A program made the position numbers and the translations under genes. Below, piece after piece: positions 22,328 to 28,118 of a stretch of DNA of 33,166 bases (the stretch's first letter is position 1; each line of letters begins with the position of its first letter). The notes beneath the pieces were generated by a model. It did no database searches, had not been told where the DNA came from, and saw nothing but the letters and a program-made list of their open reading frames with translations. Source of the DNA: DATEOR01 sp035698665 (GTDB lineage Bacteria; Actinomycetota; Thermoleophilia; Gaiellales; Gaiellaceae); the NCBI GenBank assembly GCA_035698665.1, contig DASSBN010000058.1, forward strand, positions 1 through 33,166, written 5' to 3'.

Positions 22328-24223
22328 CTACAGCTTAGCAGCAGCCTGGAGCTCGCTCAGAAGGGCTCCCCAGCCGATGGTCGCCTGCTCGCCCCCGCGC
22401 CGCCTGACCGCGAGCGCATCCAGCGACTCGCGCTCGCCCCAGACGACGACGTACGGGATCTTGGCCAGCTCTGCATCGCGGATCTTGCGGCCGAGCGTCT
22501 CTTCACGCTCGTCCACCGAGGCGCGGAAACCGTGCACGCGGAGATCGTCCGCGAGCGACTCGGCCTCGGCGGCGAACCGCTCGGAGATGGCCAGCACGCG
22601 CACCTGCTCGGGCGCCAGGACGAGCGGCAGGTCTCCGCCCGTGTGCTCGAGGTAGATACCGACGAAGCGCTCGAGGGAGCCGAGGAGCGCGCGGTGGATC
22701 ATCGCCGGCGTGTGCTCGGCGTTGTCGTCGCCCTGGTAGGTGAGCCCGAAGCGCTTTGGCATCTGCAGGTCGAGCTGGACGGTGCCGAGCTGCCAGCTGC
22801 GGCCGAGGGAGTCGTCCATGTGCAGGTCGATCTTCGGCCCGTAGAAGGAGCCCTCGCCCTGGCTCTCGACGTAGTCGAGCCCCTGCGTGGCGAGCGCCTT
22901 GCGGAGCTCTTCCTCGGCGAAATCCCACTCCTCGTCGGTGCCGAGCTTGTTCTCGGGTCTGAGGGAGAGCTCGACCCGCATGTTCAGGTCGAAGAGGTCG
23001 TAGAGGTAGTACGCGTAGTCGAGGCAGGCGATGAGCTCGTCCTGGATCTGCTCGTAGGTGCAGTAGACGTGCGCGTCGTCCTGGACGAAGTGGCGCACGC
23101 GCAGGAGGCCGTGAAGCACTCCCGAGAGCTCGTTGCGGTGCAGGTTCCCCGCCTCGGCTAGGCGGAGCGGGAGCTCACGGTAGGAGTGCGGCGAGAGCGA
23201 GTAGAGCAGGCAATGCCCCGGGCAGTTCATCGGCTTGAGGCCGAAATCGCGCCCCTCGATCTCGAGCCTGAACATGTGCTCCTGGTACTTCTCCCAGTGC
23301 CCCGAGGTGCGCCAGAGCTCGGAGTCGTAGAGGAGCGGCGTGCGCACCTCGTCGTAGCCGCGCTTGGCGTTCTCGCGCCGGCGGAGATCTTCGAGGACGT
23401 TCCAGATCACCATTCCGCGCGGGTGCCAGAACGGCATCCCGGGCGAGGCCTCGGAGAACTCGAAGAGGTCGAGGTCCTTGCCGAGCCGGCGGTGGTCGCG
23501 GCGCTTGGCCTCCTCGATCCGGTGGAGGTAGTCCTCGAGGTCCTTCGGGTCGTAGAACGCCGTCCCATACACCCGAGTGAGCTGCGGCTTCGTCTCGTCG
23601 CCGCGCCAGTAGGCACCAGCGAGCGACAGGAGCTTCACAGCCTTGATGGGCTTGGCATCCTGGAGGTGCGGGCCGCGGCAGAGGTCGACGAAGTCGCCCT
23701 GGGTGTAGAGCGAGATGTCCCCCTCGGCCGTGTCGACAAGCTCGACCTTGTAGGGCTCATCAGCCTCGAGGAAGCGCTGACGCGCTTCCTCTCGGGAAAC
23801 ATCGACCCTCTCCCACTCGCGTCCTTCGGAGATCTCCTTCTGCACCTCTTCCTCGAGACGCTGGAGATCTGCCTCCGTGACGGGCTCCGGGAACTCGAAG
23901 TCGTAGTAGAAGCCGTTCTCGATCGGCGGCCCGATCGCGACCTTCGTCCCCGGGAAGAGCCGGCGCGCGGCCTCCGCGAGGAGGTGCGCCGCCGAGTGGC
24001 GCAGGACATAGAGCGCGTCGGGGTCGTTCTTGTCCCGCGTGGTCAGGATCTGGATGCGCTCGCCGTCCGAAACCGGCAGCCGCACGTCGCGGACGCTGCC
24101 GTTCGAGCGCACGAGAACCGCTTGCTCGGCGAGCTTCGGTCCGATCGCGCGCGCCGCGTCGAGGCCCGTCGCGCCGTCCGGAAGTTCGAGCTCCGAGTCA
24201 TCGGGAAGAACGACTTTCACCAT
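22328..24223 (-). CDS. thrS: Threonyl-tRNA synthetase
   Basis: A 631-residue class II synthetase with all domains: TGS (1-62, VVLPDDSELELPDGATGLDAA), the editing domain with YVLRHSAAHLLAEA and CRGPHL, the catalytic core (FWHPRGMVIWNVLE; motif 2 region RNELSGVLHGLLRVRHFVQDDAH; zinc ligand in MNCPGHCLLY; motif 3 HTPAMIHRALLGSLERFV), and the anticodon-binding C-domain (LAPEQVRVLAISERFAAEAE). ATG 24223 has no ribosome site; TATTCT lies eight bases upstream, suggesting a leaderless message. The start codon overlaps the ATG of a small plus-strand ORF in CATG. Confidence 0.97.
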   Translation of the reverse strand: MVKVVLPDDSELELPDGATGLDAARAIGPKLAEQAVLVRSNGSVRDVRLPVSDGERIQILTTRDKNDPDALYVLRHSAAHLLAEAARRLFPGTKVAIGPPIENGFYYDFEFPEPVTEADLQRLEEEVQKEISEGREWERVDVSREEARQRFLEADEPYKVELVDTAEGDISLYTQGDFVDLCRGPHLQDAKPIKAVKLLSLAGAYWRGDETKPQLTRVYGTAFYDPKDLEDYLHRIEEAKRRDHRRLGKDLDLFEFSEASPGMPFWHPRGMVIWNVLEDLRRRENAKRGYDEVRTPLLYDSELWRTSGHWEKYQEHMFRLEIEGRDFGLKPMNCPGHCLLYSLSPHSYRELPLRLAEAGNLHRNELSGVLHGLLRVRHFVQDDAHVYCTYEQIQDELIACLDYAYYLYDLFDLNMRVELSLRPENKLGTDEEWDFAEEELRKALATQGLDYVESQGEGSFYGPKIDLHMDDSLGRSWQLGTVQLDLQMPKRFGLTYQGDDNAEHTPAMIHRALLGSLERFVGIYLEHTGGDLPLVLAPEQVRVLAISERFAAEAESLADDLRVHGFRASVDEREETLGRKIRDAELAKIPYVVVWGERESLDALAVRRRGGEQATIGWGALLSELQAAAKL

Positions 24224-24344
24224 GAACGCAGAGAATACTCAGGCACCTTCAGAGCAAGAACCCGAGCCCACAGAAGAGGGTACGCCGGTTCCCGACCCCG
24301 AAGAAGAGCAAGGGGACGCGGAGGACGATCCGCAGGCAGACTAG
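24222..24344 (+). CDS. Possible 40-residue acidic protein
   Basis: An open frame from ATG 24222 encodes 40 residues that are almost entirely Glu, Asp, Pro, Gln and Ala, without Lys or Arg, hence intrinsically disordered and strongly acidic. Third codon positions are clearly less GC-rich than in neighbouring genes and no ribosome site is visible, which argues against it. In favour: it ends four bases before the next gene in the same direction. It overlaps the thrS promoter on the other strand. Confidence 0.35.
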   Translation: MNAENTQAPSEQEPEPTEEGTPVPDPEEEQGDAEDDPQAD

Positions 24345-24348
24345 GGCC

Positions 24349-24897
24349 ATGCGGATCACGACGATCGGGCGGGGCAACGTCGGCGGAGGGCTCGGCGAGC
24401 TGTGGCGCCGCGCCGGTCACGAGGTCGTGGAGATCGGGAGGGAAGGCGGTGACTGCTCGGGCTCGGACGCCGTGCTGCTCGCCGTGCCCCAAGCGGCGAT
24501 CGCCGAAGCGCTCGCGTCGGTGAGCGGAGTGGAAGCGGTTCCCGTGATCGACGCCATCAATGTGATCCGCGGCCCGAGGCCGGACGGCTTGGAGTCTCTG
24601 GCCGAGTACGTGAAGTCGCTCACCGGCGGTCCCGTGGCCAAGGCGTTCAACACGAACTTCGCCTCGATCTACGACCGCATCGGCGAGGCGCGCGCGACGC
24701 CGAGCATGGTCTACGCCGCCGACGAGGACGCGCGCGAGGTGACCGAGACGCTCATCCGCGACGCCGGTTTCGAGCCGGCGTTCGCCGGGGGTCTCGAGAG
24801 CGCGCGCGCCGTCGAGGATTTCATCGACGTGATCTTCGCGATCGCCGGCCAGCGCGGCCCCTTCTTCTACCGCATCGCCCCGCCCGAAGAGCTCTAG
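24349..24897 (+). CDS. NAD(P)-binding protein, F420-dependent NADP reductase-like
   Basis: A 182-residue protein opening with the Rossmann motif MRITTIGRGNVGGGLGELWRRAGHEVVEIGRE, then DAVLLAVPQAAIAEAL, VIDAINVI, and VAKAFNTNFASIYD, the last being typical of the NADPH:F420 reductase / NAD-binding F420 group (KAFNT motif). The C-terminal part (VEDFIDVIFAIAGQRGPFFYRI) is short, so it is a one-domain version. F420 use is common in actinobacteria, but other dinucleotide-dependent reductions are possible. Its TAG overlaps the stop of the convergent membrane gene in CTAG (24894-24897). Confidence 0.8.
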   Translation: MRITTIGRGNVGGGLGELWRRAGHEVVEIGREGGDCSGSDAVLLAVPQAAIAEALASVSGVEAVPVIDAINVIRGPRPDGLESLAEYVKSLTGGPVAKAFNTNFASIYDRIGEARATPSMVYAADEDAREVTETLIRDAGFEPAFAGGLESARAVEDFIDVIFAIAGQRGPFFYRIAPPEEL

Positions 24898-25142
24898 CGC
24901 ACGAGCCGGCGCCGCACGAAGACAGCGGCCGCAAGGACGCCGAGCACGACGAGCGCGGCTGTCGGGAAGCTCGCCCACGGCTCGTACCACGGATTCACGA
25001 ACGAGGGGAACGGGCCCCTCTCGGACACGGACCAGTGCGGAAGCCCAATGCTTCCCACGGCGAACATCGTCAGCATCACGACGACGAGGAACACGATCAC
25101 CGCGCCGATCGTGCGCCGGACCGCGTAGGCCAGAAGCGTCAT
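24894..25142 (-). CDS. Small two-helix membrane protein resembling an ABC permease N-terminus
   Basis: An 82-residue protein from ATG 25142. MTLLAYAVRRTIGAVIVFLVVVMLTMFAVG looks like the first membrane helix of DppB/OppB-type peptide permeases (short N-terminus, RR before the helix, LTMF after it), but the remainder does not continue as a permease: a loop with PHWSVSERGPFPSF leads to a second helix (AALVVLGVLAAAVFV) and a basic RRRLVR end. It may be a remnant or an unrelated small membrane protein. TACGAT (25157-25152) lies nine bases before the ATG; a longer start at 25262 runs into the divergent gene and is unlikely. Confidence 0.6.
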   Translation of the reverse strand: MTLLAYAVRRTIGAVIVFLVVVMLTMFAVGSIGLPHWSVSERGPFPSFVNPWYEPWASFPTAALVVLGVLAAAVFVRRRLVR

Positions 25143-25207
25143 CGCAGACGAATCGTAGTACTCGCGAGCCGGAACGGGAGCTCCACGACCGGTGTACATG
25201 GGTACGG

Positions 25208-25759
25208 ATGAAGAATCTCGCGCTGATCCTGCTCGTCGCCCTCGCGCTTCCGGGGGCCGCATTCGCCAAGGGGCCGTCGAAGGCCTCGATCGCGGGCCCC
25301 GGCATCGCGACCATCAAGATCTCCGGTGCAGAAGGGAGCGCGACGCCGTTCTGGCGCCTGGTCGAGGTCTCGGGCTGGTTCGAGGGCGCCTTCGGGCCGC
25401 GGCGCCTGCCGCAGACCCCGCCGTCGGGCGAGCTCGGACCTCGCTACACGATCACCTGGACCGTGCCGAGCTCGAGCCGGATCGAACAGGACGTCTATCC
25501 CTACGCCGAGCCGCTCCCGGTCGCATACATGCCGGCGGGACAGAAGATCTGGGACTCACCGGTCAAGGGCGGCTGGTTCGTCGCCAAGGCGAACCTGAAG
25601 AAGTCCCTCGTACGCCTCGGCCTGCCTGCAGAGCCGCCGCCTCCTCCTGCGCCGTCCGGCTCAGAGGTGCAGACCGGCGGGATCGCGGCGGCCGCCGCCG
25701 CGTTTTTCGCGCTCGCTACGTCTCTTCAACTGCGCTCTTCAAGTGCGGCGGGCATTTGA
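25208..25759 (+). CDS. Secreted or envelope-anchored protein, unknown
   Basis: A 183-residue protein with a clear signal peptide (MKNLALILLVALALPGAAFA, cut likely after AFA). The mature part (KGPSKASIAGPGIATIKISG...) is beta-rich with Trp/Tyr-containing segments (FWRLVEVSGWFEG, YTITWTVP, YPYAEPLPVAYMP). A Pro-rich linker PAEPPPPPAPSGSEV leads to an Ala-rich hydrophobic C-terminal segment (IAAAAAAFFALATSL), so it may be membrane-anchored. I recognise no family. The 3' end overlaps the convergent YjbR-like gene by 44 bases, covering the C-terminal anchor. ATG 25208 gives the best signal peptide. Confidence 0.75.
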   Translation: MKNLALILLVALALPGAAFAKGPSKASIAGPGIATIKISGAEGSATPFWRLVEVSGWFEGAFGPRRLPQTPPSGELGPRYTITWTVPSSSRIEQDVYPYAEPLPVAYMPAGQKIWDSPVKGGWFVAKANLKKSLVRLGLPAEPPPPPAPSGSEVQTGGIAAAAAAFFALATSLQLRSSSAAGI

Positions 25760-26072
25760 GCCAGTAGCTCTCGCGCATCCATTCGAGGGCCGCGTCAAGC
25801 GACTCGTCGTCCGTGACCTCGGCGGTGATCCAGCCGTAGCGCCCGACCCAGCGGGCCTGTGAGACGTAGGGAAGGAGGTGCGCGATCTCGCGCTCCTCGG
25901 CGGTCAGCTTGACGGTCAGCTGGACGCAGTCCGGGGCAACGGACATGGAGGCGAACATCTTGTTGTCCGCGACCTTGAAGACGGGGTGGCCCCACGGCTC
26001 GTCCTCGTAGGTCTCGGGGAGGGAAAGCGCCAGCCGGCGAAGCTCCTCGGCGAGATCGTCCGGTTTGGCCAC
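25716..26072 (-). CDS. MmcQ/YjbR family protein
   Basis: A 118-residue protein with the YjbR (CyaY-like fold) pattern: LRRLALSLPETYEDEPWGHPVFKVADNKMFA, then CVQLTVKLTAEEREIAHLLP, and YVSQARWVGRYGWITAEV with a C-terminal LDAALEWMRESYWLKCPPHL. Members are small DNA-binding-type or unknown-function proteins. GTG 26072 is the start: TAAGCT stands seven bases upstream and no ribosome site is present. A frame to 26192 would add an Arg/Pro-rich stretch with no family match. The gene's 3' end overlaps the secreted-protein gene. Confidence 0.85.
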   Translation of the reverse strand: MAKPDDLAEELRRLALSLPETYEDEPWGHPVFKVADNKMFASMSVAPDCVQLTVKLTAEEREIAHLLPYVSQARWVGRYGWITAEVTDDESLDAALEWMRESYWLKCPPHLKSAVEET

Positions 26073-26085
26073 GCAGCCGAGCTTA
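26073..26085 (-). promoter_or_regulatory. Probable -10 of the YjbR-like gene
   Basis: TAAGCT (26085-26080) and a seven-base gap precede GTG 26072. The TAA is also the stop of the small basic ORF ahead. Leaderless start is likely. Confidence 0.5.
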
Positions 26086-26256
26086 CCGCTTGGCGGCGGA
26101 GGCGAGGCGCTGGTGCAGGTTGGCCGCAGGGAAGCGGCGGAAGCTGGCGGCAAGTGCCGCGCCCATGGCCGGCTTGGCCTTGGGCGCTGCACTCTTCTTG
26201 CCGCTTGGGCTCGGCACCAGGCGAGGGATCTTCCGCCTCGCGGCGGGCCGCGTCAA
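26083..26256 (-). CDS. Possible 57-residue Lys/Ala/Pro-rich basic protein
   Basis: Between the cyclase-REC fusion stop and the YjbR-like gene, a minus-strand frame from TTG 26256 (or GTG 26217) encodes a basic peptide: PAARRKIPRLVPSPSGKKSA, then APKAKPAMGAALAASFRRFP, ending HQRLASAAKR. GC-rich third positions match the neighbours. No ribosome site is clear. The KKSAAPKAKPA stretch is like histone-H1-type tails. It lies 10 bases after the fusion gene, where a lost HTH might have been, but shows no HTH similarity. Confidence 0.35.
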   Translation of the reverse strand: MTRPAARRKIPRLVPSPSGKKSAAPKAKPAMGAALAASFRRFPAANLHQRLASAAKR

Positions 26257-26265
26257 CCTGTGCGG

Positions 26266-27261
26266 CTAGCGGCCCTCGAGATGAAGCTCGGGGTCGAGGA
26301 CGGTCTCACCCGCCGCCACGCGGCGTACTGCGTCCCGAAACCCGTCCATGTCCGCGACACGGTCCTTGAGCAGGTAGCCGACGCCCTCCTCCCCGGTCTC
26401 GAGCAGGTCGCGCGCGTAGGCAGGCTCGACGTATTGCGAGAGCAGCAGAACGCCGGTGCCGGGATAGCGGCGGCGGATCTCCTGCGCGGCGCGAACGCCG
26501 TCGTCGGCGAGGCCGGGAGGCATGCGGATGTCGGCGACGACCACATCCGGCTTCGTCGCCTCCACCTTCACCATCAGGTCGTCGGCGTCGTCTGACTGGC
26601 CAACGACCTCGAAGCCGTGGCCCTCGAGCAGCGACGCGATCCCTTCGCGGAGGAGCACCGAGTCGTCCGCCAGGACGACGGTGAGCGTCTTGCCCGAGAG
26701 CGGCTGGGATGCGTCGTTGGCGAAACGGAGGGGCGGAAACTCGCTCTCGAGGCCCGGAACCTCGAGCTGGAAGATGCGCTGCGGCTCCGGAAGCCCGCGC
26801 AGCCAGTACTCGCCGAGCTCGCGCGTCGTCAGCTCCTCCGGGAGCAGCTCGGCGGTGGAGGCGGAGAGCAGCACCTGGCTCCCGTGGCCGGCGAAGCAGA
26901 TCCGGGCGGCTTTGTGCACCTCGACGCCGAGATAATCCGAGTCCGCGAAGATCGCCTCGCCCGTATGCATCCCGATGCGCACGCGCACGCGCTCGTCGCT
27001 GGGCCACTCCTGCTCCGCGAACGCGAGCTGCGCGTCGATGGCGGTTCTGGCCGCCGCGGAGGCATCCTCGAACGCCACGAAGAGCTCGTCGCCGCGGCAG
27101 TCGATCTCGTGCCCGCCGCCCGAGAGTGCCGGCTCGCGGATCAGATTCCGGTGGTCGACGAGCACCTCGCTCCAGCGCTCCTGGAGCCTGTGCGCGAGGC
27201 CCGTGGAGCCCTCGATGTCGGTGAAGAGAAAGGTGACGGTGCCGGTCGTCGGTTTGCTCAT
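26266..27261 (-). CDS. Class III adenylate/guanylate cyclase-like domain fused to a C-terminal REC domain
   Basis: A 331-residue fusion. Residues 8-140 form a class III cyclase domain: VTFLFTDIEGST (metal Asp15), GHEIDCRGDELFVAF (metal Asp58), RIGMHTGEA and GVEVHKAARICFAGHG. The usual NxxxR pair is His116/Arg120, so the Asn is replaced. Residues 140-185 form a linker (GEYWLRGLPEPQRIFQL, usual in this group). Residues 193-325 are a NarL-type REC domain with acidic pocket Asp199/Asp200, phospho-acceptor Asp244, Ser275 and Lys299 all present, but the LuxR helix-turn-helix that should follow is missing. The REC domain closely resembles the neighbouring regulator. ATG 27261 follows AGGG; a start at 27333 has no support. 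Activity on nucleotides is uncertain. Confidence 0.88.
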   Translation of the reverse strand: MSKPTTGTVTFLFTDIEGSTGLAHRLQERWSEVLVDHRNLIREPALSGGGHEIDCRGDELFVAFEDASAAARTAIDAQLAFAEQEWPSDERVRVRIGMHTGEAIFADSDYLGVEVHKAARICFAGHGSQVLLSASTAELLPEELTTRELGEYWLRGLPEPQRIFQLEVPGLESEFPPLRFANDASQPLSGKTLTVVLADDSVLLREGIASLLEGHGFEVVGQSDDADDLMVKVEATKPDVVVADIRMPPGLADDGVRAAQEIRRRYPGTGVLLLSQYVEPAYARDLLETGEEGVGYLLKDRVADMDGFRDAVRRVAAGETVLDPELHLEGR

Positions 27262-27295
27262 GGCCGCCCTCGGGTCGAAGCCCAAAGGTACAGGG

Positions 27296-27403
27296 CTACG
27301 CGCGGGCCGGGAGCGCCCAGCGAACGCCGTCAACCGTCCAGCCGACGAGGGCGAGGACGAGCATCGCGAATGCGACTGTGCCGATGAAGAGCTTGAACCT
27401 CAT
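27296..27403 (-). CDS. 35-residue single-pass membrane peptide
   Basis: An open frame from ATG 27403 encodes MRFKLFIGTVAFAMLVLALV, then GWTVDGVRWALPARA. It shows a positively charged start, one membrane helix (about 6-21) and a short amphipathic end. It fits between the NarL-type regulator stop (27474) and the cyclase-REC start (27261), in the same direction. Ribosome site is weak. GC-rich wobble positions and ideal helix make it more likely than chance; the hydrophobic pattern could still be accidental. Confidence 0.5.
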   Translation of the reverse strand: MRFKLFIGTVAFAMLVLALVGWTVDGVRWALPARA

Positions 27404-27473
27404 GGGCAGCAGGATGACGGGCGAGGAGCCCGCCGACGATGCGGCTTCCTGGCGTCTGCAGGTGCGGTTACCC

Positions 27474-28118
27474 CTACGACCCGAGATACGCGAGAACGGC
27501 CAGCACGCGGCGGTGGTCCTCGGATGCGGCCGGCAATCTCAGCTTGGAGAAGATGCTCGTCACGTGCTTCTCCACCGCCCGCTCCGTCACGACGAGCTGC
27601 TCGGCGATGCCCGAGTTGGAGCGGCCTTCGGCCATGAGGCCGAGAACTTCGCGCTCCCTCGGCGTGAGCTGGTCGATCGGGTCGTCGCGCCTCCGCCTGC
27701 CCACGAGCTGGGACACGATCGTCGGGTCGAGGGCCGATCCGCCTTCGCCGACGCGGCGCACGGCGTCCGCGAACTCGTTCACGTCCGAGACGCGGTCCTT
27801 GAGCAGGTAGCCGACTCCTTCCGCGCTCTCGGCCAGGAGCTCCATGGCGTAGGCGGCCTCGACGTACTGGGAGAGGACGAGCACGCCCACGGTCGGGTGC
27901 TTCTCGCGGATCTCCTGCGCCGCGCGCAGGCCCTCGTCGGTATGGGTCGGCGGCATCCGGATGTCGACGATCGCCACATCCGGGGAGTAGCTCCGCACCT
28001 TGAGCATGAGCTCCTCGGCATTCCCGGCCTGCCCGACGACCTCGAACCCGGCCTCGTCGAGGATCCGGGCGACGCCCTCGCGTAGAAGGACGGTGTCGTC
28101 GGCGAGAACTACCCGCAC
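27474..28118 (-). CDS. NarL/FixJ-type response regulator
   Basis: A 214-residue regulator. The REC domain (1-120) has VVLADDTVLLREG, phospho-acceptor Asp52 in VAIVDIRMPP, LVLSQYVEAAYA and GYLLKDRV. The C-terminal LuxR HTH (about 150-195) reads LTPREREVLGLMAEGRSN and VVTERAVEKHVTSIFSKL. GTG 28118 overlaps the histidine-kinase stop by 10 bases, so kinase and regulator are translated together and are almost certainly cognate partners. Confidence 0.95.
   Translation of the reverse strand: MRVVLADDTVLLREGVARILDEAGFEVVGQAGNAEELMLKVRSYSPDVAIVDIRMPPTHTDEGLRAAQEIREKHPTVGVLVLSQYVEAAYAMELLAESAEGVGYLLKDRVSDVNEFADAVRRVGEGGSALDPTIVSQLVGRRRRDDPIDQLTPREREVLGLMAEGRSNSGIAEQLVVTERAVEKHVTSIFSKLRLPAASEDHRRVLAVLAYLGS

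Noticed and set aside
26093..26265. A frameshifted HTH remnant of the cyclase-REC fusion
   Set aside because: Reading past the stop gives a Lys/Pro/Ala-rich peptide with no LuxR-type helix-turn-helix pattern, so the HTH is absent rather than shifted here.
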